Made by a program: the position numbers and the translations under genes. From Nannochloropsis salina CCMP1776 (lineage: Eukaryota > Sar > Eustigmatophyceae > Eustigmatales > Monodopsidaceae), in the NCBI GenBank assembly GCA_004565275.1, contig SDOX01000183.1, forward strand, positions 556,192 to 620,191: a DNA stretch of 64,000 nucleotides, given 5' to 3'. Each line of letters opens with the position of its first letter. Position 1 is the first letter of the stretch. Positions 45,601 through 56,267 of the stretch are shown here, in pieces. The notes under the pieces are model-generated. The model ran no database searches, was not told where the DNA came from, and was given only the letters and a program-made list of their open reading frames with translations.

Positions 45601-48600
45601 AAGTCCTAGCGGGGGAGCTTCCCTCTGCCCAAACTTCCTTCCGCGCTTTTTATTCGCTCTGGAAAAAGTACCAGGCCCTCCCAGAGGTGTATGATTTGCA
45701 GCAACATACCCTCTTGAACGTGAGCATCCCTCCCCTTTCTTTATGTCCTCGTAATTTCCGCTTTTTGAGCGAGCCTACCGTCTTATTTGGCCATTGTCTT
45801 CCCTGCCGCTTCCATCCCCCTTTGTCTCCTTTTCCTTGCCCCTGGGTGTGGAAAACATCATCATCCCTCTTTCTTCAACCCTTCCCTCTCCCCCGCCCCC
45901 CCTCCCCTCCCTCCCTCCCCCCCTCCCTCCCCCCCTCCCTAGTTCGCACGCGACGCCCCCTTACGGCCCGAGTTCGTGGAGAGCGCCTATCATCTCTACG
46001 TGGCCACTCATGACCCCCACTACCTGGCCGTGGGAAGGGAGGTGCTCTTTGCCCTCCAGGTAAGGGAGGGAGGGAGGGAGGATGGGGGGAGGTCGCGAAG
46101 AAGGAAGAGGGAAGGGAGGAAACGAAGGTCAATTTGGATGCAAATAATGCCAGGAAAACTGTCCAATGCGGCTTGGAGAGATGTAAAGGAGGAGCTGAGT
46201 GGATCGGAACGTACAGTCATTGACCTCTTTCCCGCCCTCCCTCCCGCCCTCCCTCCCGCCCTCTCCAGAACCACACCCGCGTCCCTTGTGGCTTCGCTGC
46301 CCAAGCCGACGTCTCCCAGCCCGGGCGCCTCGACGACCGTATGGACTCGTTCTTCCTGAGTGAGACACTCAAGTACCTGTATCTGCTCTTTGATGCTTCC
46401 GTGGATGGGGCCATGCAGGTGGGGAGGGGGAAGGAGGGAGGGAGGGCGGGCGGGAGGAAACGAGGGGGGAGGGACGCGGAAGAAGATGGGGTGGTAGGAC
46501 ATATTGGGGTGTATATATATGTATCAATATGGAAGGGATAGGGTATATATATGTATCAATATGGAAGGGATAGGGTATTACGTGGACAACACCCTCATGG
46601 GTCTTCTCGTCTCTCACTTTTCTCCGCCCCCCCCTCCTTCTGCTCTTCCCTCCCTCCCTCCCTCCCTCCCTCCCTCCGTCTCCTCTTCCCTCCCTCCCTC
46701 GTTCCCTGGAAGACGTCCATCTTCTGCCCTGCCGGCAACCCTTCCACCTGGGCCGGCGCGGCGAACCCTCCCTCCCTCCCGCCCTCCCCCCGTCCCTGCC
46801 TCCCTCCCTCCCGCACCCTGTTCACGACCGAGGGACACGTCTTCTTTGTGGACACGGCTCGTCCTGACAGGGGCTGGGAAGCGTCGAGAAGGTCAAGAGG
46901 GGGGGACTCGAGGGAGGGAGGGAGGGAGGGAGGGCGGAAGGGAGAGAGGGAGGGAGCGAGAGTAGGGCCGGTTTTTGCATGTCACGAGCGGGCTCACGAG
47001 CGGGCTCGATGAAACCAGCATTTTCTAACCAGTCATATGATGCTTTCCCCGCCGCTTTCTATGTTTTCATGCTCAGGCTTATCTTCCCTCCCCCCCTCCC
47101 TCCCTTACTTCCTTACTCCCTCCCTTCCTCCCTCCCTTCCACCCTTCCTTCCTTGTAGAAACGCAAAGCGCAGCGCAACCTCCAATGCCAGCAAAATTCT
47201 CCACCGCCACCTCCTTCCTCCTCCACATGCTCCCCCTTCCTTCACCCTTCCCTGCTTCCCTCCCTCCCCCTCCCCGACGGGCCCACGCAACCGACATCCC
47301 CACGCGCACATTGGAGCCGCCCGGGCAGCTGCCTCGAGGAAGGGGAGGAAGACGAGAGCCGTGGCTGCTGCAGGCGGCGAGGGAAGCACGGAGGGGGGGG
47401 CAGAAGGTGGTAGCTGTGCTGCACCCAGGGAAGAAGGGGAGGAGGTTTGGGAAGAGGAGGAAGAGGAGGAAGGGAGGGAGGACGAGGCGGAGGCGCCCAT
47501 ATTGCCGATTTTTTTGGAGGGGAACGGGATGGGAGGCATGGGAATGAACATGGAGGCCTTTGAACGCTTCGAGAGGAAGGTGGTGAAGGTAAGGAGGGAA
47601 CGAGGGAGGGCGGGAGCGGGGGCCCAGACCCATGGCCGGGGTCTTCCTTCCAAGTTGTGTAGCGCAGGCACGGCGGGGAAAAGGCAGCATCGAAGAGGGC
47701 GGGGGGGAGAGAAGGGGACATGTAGAAATGGATGAGGCTATACTCACTCCCCACGCTCTTCCCGTCCCTGACAGGCTTTCACATCCTTCCATCCGGCGCT
47801 GCAATCCCCTTCCCTCCCTCCCTCCCTCCCTCCCTCCCTCTTCCGTCCCAATATGGTCCTCAAGTGCGACCACGCCCTCCACGTATGTAAAGTCGGTCAC
47901 CTCGCACGCTCCCCCGTCTCCCTCGCTTTTTACCGGGCCGAGGGCGGGAAGGAGGGCGGGAAGGAGGACTTGCAGGGCCTCTGGGAGCAGTCGCGGGAAG
48001 CTGCCGTCACCCATGTGAGTTCCTTGCACACCTGACCACGCCCACCCCTTGCCTCCCGCTCCCTTTACGTCCTCTCTCCCTAGCCCCTTCCCCCTTGTCT
48101 ATATTCCTTTTCCTCCCCCAGGAAGGGGACCACTGAACCTCCCTCCCTCCCTCCCTCCCTCCATCCATCCAGATGGAGCATGACGCCACCCCTTCTCTGC
48201 GCGCGGCGGGATACCCGGCAGACTTCGGCCCCGACCTTCGACTCGAGGGCCCTCTGTATGCTCGGCTCGCTCCCATCTTGTCCCCTACCCCCCCTGTGCC
48301 TCACTCAGGGGAAGGCAGTCTGTCCTACCACGCCGAACCCGAGAATACCAGCACGGGAAAGCACCGGAACGACGGAAATCCTGCTTTCCACCGAGGCTGT
48401 CTGCCCTTTTCGAAAGAAGAGGGGGAAGGTATGGTAGGACGTGTGGTTGTGGTGGAGCGCGGCGGCTGTTCGTACCTGACCAAGGCCCGCCATGTGCAGG
48501 CCGTGGGCGGGGTGGGGATGGTCGTTTTGGACCTGGCCCATGTCCCTGCCTCCCCTGCCTCGGACTCTGCCCCGCCGTCACCAGAGAGAGGTGGACAGGA

Positions 48601-49249
48601 CCTTGGGGGTCCGAGCGGGCGGGCAGGAGGGAAAGGGGGGGGGGAGGAGGCTGTCAAGTCCTTGTTCAAGACGTGGGAGGTCATGGGACAGGACGGGAGC
48701 GGGGGCGACATTACCATTCCATGCCTCCTTTTGACCAGGGAAATGGCGCGAAAAGTGCTCGACTCTGGGATTCTCTTCCATCCTAAGGTGGGGAGGAGGG
48801 AAGACGACAGGGTGTGGGTGCGCCTCGGATCGTTCAAGGCGATGGCGTTGGAAGAGGAGAAGGAGCTTTTGGATTTGACCCCGTTGATAGGACCGGCCTC
48901 CGGACGGAAGGAGGGAGGGAGGGCGGGAGTGAAGGAAGGAAAGCTGGCAATGAATTTTGAAGATCTCTTGGCTTCTGTGATGCAGGGGATGAAGGATATG
49001 CTTGTGTCGGACGAGAAGGGCAACGGTCAGTCACCTGAGGCGGGAGAAGAAGCGGACAACGAGGAGGAGGACAGTGACGAAGAGGAGGAGGAAGAAAGCG
49101 ACGACGAGGAAGAGGAGGAGGAGGAGGACGAGGAGGAGGAGGACGAGGAGGAAGAAGAAGATGAGGATGGGGCGGAGTGGAATGATGACGATTGGGGTGA
49201 GTGGGATATGGAGAGAGTTAGGGAGGGAGTGAGGGAGGGAAGAAGATAG
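42697..49249 (+). CDS. EDEM3-like ER degradation-enhancing alpha-mannosidase-like protein (GH47 + PA domain)
   Basis: EDEM proteins trim mannose from misfolded glycoproteins and send them to ER-associated degradation. The start at 42697 (or Met at 42739) gives a signal peptide ([16 protein letters not shown], likely cleaved after STNA). GH47 exons: 42697-43003 ([20 protein letters not shown]), 43156-43267 ([19 protein letters not shown]), 43558 on ([14 protein letters not shown]), 44056-44144, 44332-44461 ([12 protein letters not shown]), 44897-45006 ([20 protein letters not shown]), 45147 into the N gap, 45582-45719, 45943-46059 ([18 protein letters not shown]) and 46269-46419 ([20 protein letters not shown]). 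Then come [10 protein letters not shown] and a protease-associated domain from 48174 ([33 protein letters not shown]), as in EDEM3. The last 75 residues are mostly Asp/Glu. The exon near 44640, the gap at 45176-45275 and exons at 46.7-48.0 kb are only partly resolved. Confidence 0.9.
45176..45275. other. Assembly gap (100 N) in the EDEM3-like gene
   Basis: Exactly 100 N, starting inside or just after an exon (…LWGPWN) and ending in GGGAGG repeat. Part of one GH47 exon is probably lost. Confidence 0.95.
46511..46574. repeat. Perfect 32-nt tandem duplication in an EDEM intron
   Basis: Copies at 46511-46542 and 46543-46574 are identical, beginning GTATATATATGTATC. The block is AT-rich and lies just before the CT-rich 3' part of the intron. 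It looks like a recent slippage duplication. Confidence 0.85.
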
Positions 49250-50191
49250 AGAGCACACGGCAAGCTGATACCTTCCTGACTGTCCGGTGAAGGATTTAAA
49301 AAAATGTGTCCGAGTAGGATATAGGAGAAATCTGTGAGCGTCAGGGCTGAGTTTGGAAGGTTTGCACAGTAGGGATAAATTTATTCTGAGCACACAACCA
49401 TTGCAGTCCTTTTTTGGCATAATCTATGGAGTCCCTAAAAAGTACACGCTTTGCCCGGCATTAAGGCACGGGAATGTCGATGAGAAACAATAGGTGATTC
49501 GAGAGAAATCTGGAGTAAGGAGGAAATCGGAGCATGCCCGCTAAAATCTGATCCAGAGAATAGTCAAGTCAGGTAAAGAGTAGAGTTCGCTGTGTTCGAA
49601 AAGCTAGAAAGGTTGCAGTGTTTGAAGTACCCATTTAAGAGACCGTTCTTGCTTTTCTCTTTCCTCCTGCTCGTTTTCCGCGAGCCTGACACCCATCCAC
49701 TCGTCCTCCTCAGAATATTTGGAAACATATTTGCTTAAATTGTGCTCCTCGGAATCATATGGAAACATATTGGTTTTAGACAGATAACTTCGTATAGAGC
49801 AAGACCTTTTTTTACAGTACTGTGTCGTAGTTTCTTCTGCATATCCTGGACAGAGAGCTGATGAAAGCGACTATCAAATCTCGTAATTACCTTCATTCGG
49901 TTAAGGCAATCGTAATCAAGTCGGTACAGCATTGTTTTTCCTTCCTGTCTTCCGCAGCCGCCATTTCCCCTCTATAACAACGAGTATCATCCTGCGCCGA
50001 GTCCCAAGCATGGTTTTAGATGGGAGCGAGCATACATTCTTTGTCACACTGCACGGAATGCATCTCCATAACGTTAGCACCCTCCTCCACTGGGGCTCGG
50101 CCCACAAGCCACAGTACCAAGCAAAGAACATGTTGCTCTCCTGTGGCTCCCTGTTCTCTCAATTGCATCCACTCCGGCCTCTTCTGCCCCG
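49250..50191. other. Convergent 3' intergenic region
   Basis: About 940 bp between the EDEM3-like stop and the RecA-like stop, holding the two 3' UTRs. It is AT-richer than the genes. A short imperfect duplication with a 39-nt spacing (CTCCTC then GGAAACATATT) lies at 49706-49773. No gene recognised. Confidence 0.4.
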
Positions 50192-51592
50192 CTACCCCGT
50201 CCCTCCTTCCCTCTTTCCCCTTCCTGCGTCGGAGCCCGTCAGCGCTGCCTCTGCTTGTGCATTGCCGATCTCGCCGGTGAGGTAATCGATATCTAGATCC
50301 ACGCCGTCGCCTCCTACACCTTCTCCCCCACTCGTCCATGCGGGCACATGGGTCGAAGCCCGACGCAAAGGCTCTTCATTTTTCGCCTGTTCTTTTCCCC
50401 GGTCAACGTGCTCTGAGATCGAGGGATTATCCTCCCTTCCTTGCAGGGGTGCAACCATCGTCGTCCCTGCTTGTCCATCCGCGGCCAGTGCTCCTCCTTG
50501 TTCTTTTACCCTTTCTCCTTCCTTCGTCGCTCCTGACCTGTCATGCTCTATTCCGTTCACGAGGTCCACCTCCACTACCCCAGACGGGGTTGCCAGCATG
50601 TTTCTTACCACGCCTACCCGGATGGACCGGGGCTGCCCTCGGCGCTTGCGAAACAGCGAATGGTCGTCTTCCGAGCTTCGACAAGACACCCCACCCCTTT
50701 TCCCTCCCGCCCGTCCATTCCATTCTCCACGATCCAGCGGATCGATCTCCTCGCATCGCAACCGAAGCGAGGGGAAGCTGGCCCATACCTCGGTCCTTCC
50801 TTCCTCCCTTGCCTCCCTCGCATCCCGAAGGTCGGGCATCCCATGGGCCCGCCCCAGCCACAGAAGCAGGCATCGGGATCGGGACAGGGCCTGGTTCAGT
50901 CTCACCCATTGCGACATCGCTGTTGGAAGCTTTTGGGCGCCGGTCATCTGCAACCTCCGGGTAGGGTAAGGCGTCAAAGTCCCGTCCATGACCACGCAAT
51001 CCACCACCCGGGATGCGACGAGGCGAGTGCCCCTCTCCAATGCTTCCTCCCAGGTATTTGGCTGTCCGATATAGAGGTTCTCCACATCCACCTTGAGTGC
51101 ACGGAGATGTTCCAGGTCGAGGGCGATGTGGTGGTTGACAAGCACGGCAGTGCCTCCTTCTCCCTGGGCCCTTCCCATCATGTAAAGCGCCATTGCCGTA
51201 ACGTCCGCATCATCGCGGCCGCACAGCTCTACCAAATGCCCGCGGGGCAACCCACCAATACCTAGTGCTTGATCGAGGGCAAAGATCCCTGTTGAAATCA
51301 CGTCAGCGGGCTCTTGGTCACATTTTATGTCTCCAAGTCGAATCAGGGAACGATTTCCATATTCTTTTCGTACGCCCTCGATAACCGAGGCCAGACATCT
51401 TGTCTGTTCCGAGGTGGGAAAATGGGAGCGCATGTTTACAAGGCAGGTTGCGAAAACCACGTTGAAACGACAAAGGGATGACCGCACCGTAAAGTGCAGG
51501 GCGCAATGGGCCTCCAGGACCTTCTGATGCCTGACGAGACGCATACACGGGCGCGGCAGTCGGAAAAGCACTTCGCCCCACCGGGCGATCAT
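50192..51592 (-). CDS. RecA-like protein without a Walker A motif (degenerate organellar RecA paralogue)
   Basis: A single open frame of 466 codons with no intron. Residues 1-60 are basic and hydrophobic with few acids, like an organelle presequence. From about residue 68 it follows bacterial/organellar RecA: VIEGVRKEYGNRSLIRLGD, then VISTGIFALDQALGIGGLPR, GHLVEL, IALDLEHLRALKVDVENL and IGQPNTWEEALE. The P-loop, GPESSGKTT in RecA, reads GRDDADVTA here, with no Lys or Ser/Thr to bind phosphate. The catalytic Glu of the DAEHALD motif is His (NHHIALD). Walker B is weak (VDCVVMDGTLTP) and the DNA-binding L2 loop is not recognisable. The last 200 residues are charged and low complexity. It keeps the fold signature but should not hydrolyse ATP as RecA does. 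Since the frame is intact over 1.4 kb, a structural or regulatory role is likelier than a dead gene. Confidence 0.85.
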   Translation of the reverse strand: MIARWGEVLFRLPRPCMRLVRHQKVLEAHCALHFTVRSSLCRFNVVFATCLVNMRSHFPTSEQTRCLASVIEGVRKEYGNRSLIRLGDIKCDQEPADVISTGIFALDQALGIGGLPRGHLVELCGRDDADVTAMALYMMGRAQGEGGTAVLVNHHIALDLEHLRALKVDVENLYIGQPNTWEEALERGTRLVASRVVDCVVMDGTLTPYPTRRLQMTGAQKLPTAMSQWVRLNQALSRSRCLLLWLGRAHGMPDLRDAREAREEGRTEVWASFPSLRLRCEEIDPLDRGEWNGRAGGKRGGVSCRSSEDDHSLFRKRRGQPRSIRVGVVRNMLATPSGVVEVDLVNGIEHDRSGATKEGERVKEQGGALAADGQAGTTMVAPLQGREDNPSISEHVDRGKEQAKNEEPLRRASTHVPAWTSGGEGVGGDGVDLDIDYLTGEIGNAQAEAALTGSDAGRGKREGGTG

Positions 51593-52388
51593 TTGCGTAG
51601 ACGCCTTGTTTCTGGCCAGGCAATCACTGCGTGAACTTCATACTTATCAAAGGCTCAAAGCCCCATGCTGGTATGACGCGTAATACTGGCTTTCCAGACC
51701 CCGGATGAGACGGCACAATGTTGAGTCTGTGTCGTACGAAAGTCGATCTATTAGCCGTCTTTGTGGCCTTATTCGCATCCATTTTTTTTCTGCTAGGAGC
51801 AGAGGAACTCTTTGACGTCAGCTTTGAGTTTTATTACGAAAACATGAGTGAATTAAGTACTCCCATCGGTAAATCATACCCGAGATGAGTCTTCAACAAT
51901 TCCAAGCGGCTTACAAATAGGACTTCCCTCCTAAAATCCCAAAAAGGTCGAGATGGACAGGAAAATTGTCTGTGAACAATCCAATTATTTCTCTGGGATG
52001 TAAGAAATAAGTGAACGAATTAAAATCGCCCCAAAACCAGGGCCAGGAGTTCGGGCGCGTATGCCGTCACGTTAACCCTCCCGGGCACGATCAGTGCTAC
52101 AAAAAGCAAAGTGTCAGATTCGGGAAAACTTCAGAACGACATTCAAACAGAACGTTGGGGTTTAATTTCATGCTGGCATTGACAATGAGGGGATTTTCCT
52201 TTTTTTAATGCAGGAAAAAAGACGGCTACATTTCACCAGGGTTTGCGTTGTAGGTCGTCGGCAGATTGCCTGGTGATTCCACAACAATACGCGCCCGACC
52301 TCCTTTCTAACTTTCTTATTACTTTCTATTCTTTCCGCATGCTTTTAGGCCACTCGCGTACCCGATCTCGTCGTAGCTATCATTATCA
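51593..52388. promoter_or_regulatory. Divergent intergenic region between the RecA-like and FLASH-like genes
   Basis: 796 bp between outward-pointing start codons. The sequence is AT-richer, without the tetranucleotide repeat, and holds no conserved frame. Both promoters should lie here. Confidence 0.4.
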
Positions 52389-52823
52389 ATGGATAGTGGT
52401 GGCCTATATGAAGACTTAGATATTCCCCCTGCGGTGGTAGCTACACAAGAATTGGAAGCGCGCTTAGATGCCGCTTACTCCCGCATCGCGACGCTGGAAC
52501 AAAAAGCGGCTCTGGTAGGAAAAGAATGCGTAACTTTACGGAAGGAAAATGACGTGCTTCGAGTAAATATCTCATCTCTTTATAAAACGGCCAAGCGGGA
52601 ATTGGAAAGGAAAGAGACAGAAGTAATCAAATTGAGAGAACAGGTGCAATCATGGCAGGGAGGAGGCAGACGAGGAGGGAAAGGGAAAGAAGCACATGGC
52701 GATGATACGAGTGGATGTGAAAGAGGAGAAGGAGGAAGGGAAGGAGGAGGGCAAGAAGACCCAATGGGAGAAGAAGGAGTAGGGAGGAACGAAAGGAAGG
52801 GAGGGACGCGGGTGTGGAGATGA
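52389..52823 (+). CDS. Small FLASH (CASP8AP2)-like coiled-coil protein
   Basis: An intronless frame of 144 codons from the ATG at 52389. The N-terminus has a GLYEDLD motif and a coiled coil at about residues 20-95. Within it, ENDVLRVNISSLYKTAKREL followed by ERKETEVIKLREQ closely matches the conserved helix near the N-terminus of FLASH (pattern ENxxLxxNISxLxKTAxxEIxRKxxEI). Related short coiled-coil proteins occur in plants and fungi. In animals FLASH binds Lsm11 and acts in histone pre-mRNA 3' end processing. The last 50 residues are Gly/Glu/Arg-rich and coded by the GGGA-type repeat. The homology covers one helix only, so function is not certain. Confidence 0.6.
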   Translation: MDSGGLYEDLDIPPAVVATQELEARLDAAYSRIATLEQKAALVGKECVTLRKENDVLRVNISSLYKTAKRELERKETEVIKLREQVQSWQGGGRRGGKGKEAHGDDTSGCERGEGGREGGGQEDPMGEEGVGRNERKGGTRVWR

Positions 52824-53424
52824 CACATTGCTTTTAAGTCCAAAAAAGAAAAAAGCCTTCAAAGCTTGCCGCCACATGGTCTGTTTCTCCGAAGGCTATC
52901 ATGTCCACTCTTCATTCTCTCAAATATATATTCATTAGCAGCATAATGGATAATCAGATCAGCAGAGAGAAAAGCTGAACCCCAAAGGAGACCCGGGACA
53001 GATCCCGGCGTGCTGGCCCTGCTCTTACACGCACGCCACACCAATTTAGGGAAGGAATGCGTGAGGTAACAAAATAAACGTTATGCCATCTCTCTGGGGA
53101 ATGATTGGGGTGGTCGTCGCAAAAGAGGGGGAGTGCCCGGCTCCATGCGGAGAGACTGGCAGCGCTATAGAGAAACGCCGCCCGGGATAAGTTCTCTGGG
53201 AACTTTGTCGCGACATAAAGGCGCATGTCAAGGTCATAATGCGGACTTTTCCAGCGGCGTCGTTGAAGCTGCCTTGTGGAGAGAGGAGGTGAAAGAGAGG
53301 GAGGAAGCAGGAGGAAAGAAAAACAAGCAAATTCCAATGGTATTCACGCCAGTGTACTTTTCCCTCCAGCCGCTCCTTAAGATCACATTCTGTCAATTCT
53401 TCCACCACAGTCTTTCCTGTCTGA
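52824..53424. other. Convergent 3' intergenic region
   Basis: 600 bp between the FLASH-like stop and the thioredoxin stop. A 127-codon minus-strand frame (53337-52954) has no recognisable domain. I read the stretch as two 3' UTRs. Confidence 0.4.
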
Positions 53425-54144
53425 CTACTTCTTCTTCTTGTCCTCCTCTTTCGTCTCCCTGACCTCTCCTTTCACCACCGCGGCACACATCGCCTTTACC
53501 AACCCTTCAAGCTTGATTTTGTTGCACCCTGAAAACCGCACTTCTTCGATTTGATCCCCCACTATCCTCAGAAAGACAAAGGTCGGCATGGACCGGACTT
53601 TGTAGGTTAGCGCCACGTCGTCGGCTTCGTCAATATCCACCTTCACGAAACAGGCATCATATTGCTGACTGCAAAGAGGGAGGTGAAGGGAAAGGCAGGA
53701 AGTGGAAGCGGACGATGGGTGAGAGGGTATCCAGAGAGTGCTATAGACAATATGAATGTGGATGATAGCCTTTCCATTGTTTTTGGGACGAAATTTTCTC
53801 ACACTTCCTCACCTCAACTCTTCAAATAAAGGCGCTATACTCCGGCAAGGTCCACACCAGCCCGCCGTGAAATCAATCACAACCGGTACACCTGCTCCCA
53901 TCGCCTCCCTTTTAACCCTTTCCAAATGTGCAGCGTCAGTGATGTGAACAATGGAGGGGTCGACCCACTTGCGTTCGACTACAGCGGGGGGCGGTGGCAA
54001 CTCGGCAAGCGCCTTCTCCTCGGGGGAGAGCGTCTTGAGGACGTTCGTTTTGAACCATGCCACACCAATCCGGAAGAGAATGAAAAGGAAGGGGACCAGG
54101 GCTTGGATGGGAATGCAAAGCGGTCCGATACAGATGTTTGTCAT
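53425..54144 (-). CDS. Membrane-anchored thioredoxin
   Basis: Two exons, 54144-53813 and 53668-53425, join in phase to give 191 aa. The chosen ATG at 54144 is followed by a hydrophobic helix (residues 12-29, [17 protein letters not shown]), then a linker and a thioredoxin fold. That fold has [20 protein letters not shown] with the WCGPC active site, [14 protein letters not shown], the cis-Pro loop [11 protein letters not shown] and the final [14 protein letters not shown]. It should reduce protein disulfides at a membrane. The C-terminus is charged and ends KKKK, which fits the KKXX pattern of ER-retrieval signals if the tail faces the cytosol. An upstream in-frame Met (54276) would add 44 residues. 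It diverges from the F-box gene 685 bp away. Confidence 0.88.
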
Positions 54145-54828
54145 GCTCCTATTAAAACAAAAGAGACCCTGTTTGCGTTCGAGGAAGGGAAGGAGAAGTC
54201 GTGTGAGAGCGTGTGGAAAGTGTATGCGATGTAAACCCCGTTTGTGAAATAGCCTATCCATAGGCACGAATACCATGTGCAGAAGATGTACTCATTGATT
54301 AGTGGGTAAATCGGGCTTGGCGTGTGGTGAGAAACAGTAATCAGGACGAAAAAGGTTTTCAAGCAGGAGGGTGAAGGAACAGCAGCGAGAGTCTACACGT
54401 CAGGTCTAAGTTTTATTCCAAAACCAAGGAGCGACTATTACGCCTTGCCCCAATTGCAGGAAATCCAAGTGCATATTGCAACCTTTTATTTGTTTATAAA
54501 ACATAAAATGGGATTTGTTGCTGTCATTTGCTTTGTATGTACATGCATCGCAAAACATCAAGACTCTCGTTGACGAGCAAGGGTGTCGAGCCGATCAGAA
54601 AAAATTAAAAATGTCTACTGACAGCAGCTTTGTACCGTTTTTCACGCTCTTTTCATTTTACATCGTGACGAATAGGACTCTTAGGTTTTGTGCGGGCCCG
54701 GCGCTGCTTTCTGAGGATAGGAGGATCTCAGTGTAGTAGGTATCAATTGATCTAAGGGGATCGGCCAGGCGGTTTTTACACTTTACCCCGCTTGAACACG
54801 CACACTTAACGTCATACATCGCCCCCTC
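54145..54828. promoter_or_regulatory. Divergent intergenic region between thioredoxin and FBXO9-like genes
   Basis: 684 bp between outward-pointing starts, AT-rich (AAAACATAAAATGGG near 54500) and free of the tetranucleotide repeat. Part may be a longer thioredoxin leader if the Met at 54276 is used. Confidence 0.4.
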
Positions 54829-56267
54829 ATGGACAAGCCGTCGACCTCTCTCCATCTTGCCATCCCGGACCTCGAAGAAGCCGCTTTCCTTCCCGTAGAT
54901 GCCCACGTGGTGCACAAACGCGCTTCCCATCAGCCGACTTACTCCCAGACCTCGAGTACCAACGGGGCCCTGGCATTCGGATCCGTCCATCCCCCACGGT
55001 ACCTCCGTGCACCGAAAGGAGAAATCGATTATGCCTCTGCCATGCCGGACGAGGTCCTGCACCGGATCCTCACCTTTGTCGATATAGACACAGGCGTGGC
55101 CAGCACGATCTCGTCGCAACGGTGGCGGCCCTTGTTCGATGAGCGGATCTGCCAAGCCCACTGCGAACGCATTTACCTAGACCAGGTAAGATGTCCACGT
55201 CGAATAGGCTGTGTTTGTGGGGGAGCCCATGGTAATGATGGGCGATTATGATGGTCAATCGTGTTTGGAGAAAAGGGAGGAAGGGGAAAAAAGAATGGAT
55301 GGAAGGAAAGTCTTTTACACATAGATTAAGCACCCTCTCCCGCCATAGACCATCGTACGAGTGTAAACACACCGATTCCTCCTGTTCTTGCGAACCTTTC
55401 AGGCCCATGTAAAACGACTGAACCCTGCGCGTTTCCAAGGGAGTTGGAAAGCTATGCTCCAAACACGGCCCCGCGTCAGGACGAATGGATTCTACTTCCT
55501 CCTCTCCAGCTACATTAAAAAACCTATCAAGGTCAGTGGTGAAGTGGATGCATGACTCGTTGCCTGAATAATGGTTTTGCTTAATTTTGGCATGCCAGAG
55601 CCCTCTACGTGTCCTCACCCCCTTCCTCCCTCCCAACCTGGCCCCTCTTTCTTTCATCCTTTTCCCCTTGGCTACCGCACAGGACATGTGGACAGAAATC
55701 ACTCCAGGCACCATCTTGGAAGTCCGTTACTACCGTTACGTCCGCTTTCTACCGGGCGGTCGACTCGTCTACGCACTCCTCTACCTCCCTCCTGCCGAAG
55801 CAGTAAGCCTCTTCAAGGAATACGATGCGCACGCATCCACCCTCCCTCCCTCCACCTTGAATTCCACCTCCTCTTCTTCGTTTTTGCGGAGCTGGGGCCC
55901 GCCAAGGAGAGACAGAATTAGAGAAAGCGGTCGTAGCGCAAGCATCAACACCACGGGGAACCCTCCGATTAGCGCCAATAGCAAGAAGAAAGAATTGTAT
56001 GAAGGTCTTTTCTGGACTCACAAGGGCTCAGTTATCTGCGAGATACAAACTCCGTATTCCCGCATCCATTTCCGGTTCAAAATTTTGGCGAGGGAGGGGG
56101 GTCTAGAAGGAGGAAGGGAGGGAGAACACGAGGGAGGAAGGGGAAAGTTTACCGCGTTGATGATGGAAGAGCATACGAGTGTCGCACTCAATGACTCAAC
56201 GGGAACACCCATACCGCATAAGCCCGCGCATGCTCCTTTGTTGTTTTACAAGGTCCCCGTGTGGTAA
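54829..56267 (+). CDS. F-box only protein 9-like (FBXO9/Hrt3) ubiquitin ligase adaptor
   Basis: Three exons (54829-55185, 55403-55531, 55683-56267) sum to 1071 nt, 356 aa, all in phase 0. An F-box starts near residue 69 (MPDEVLHRILTFVDIDTG) and binds Skp1 of an SCF ligase. Downstream are the FBXO9 hallmarks: SWKAMLQTRPRVRTNGFYFL, VRYYRYVRFLPGGRLVYALL, then LFWTHKGSVICEIQTPY and the ending PLLFYKVPVW. The TPR region found at the N-terminus of animal FBXO9 is absent, as in shorter protist and fungal forms. A GGGA-coded linker lies at about residues 300-315. In animals FBXO9 targets Tel2/Tti1 and in yeast Hrt3 is related; the substrate here is unknown. Confidence 0.88.

Noticed and set aside
52954-53337. 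Minus-strand 127-codon frame downstream of thioredoxin
   Set aside because: No domain, and it sits where the thioredoxin 3' UTR is expected.
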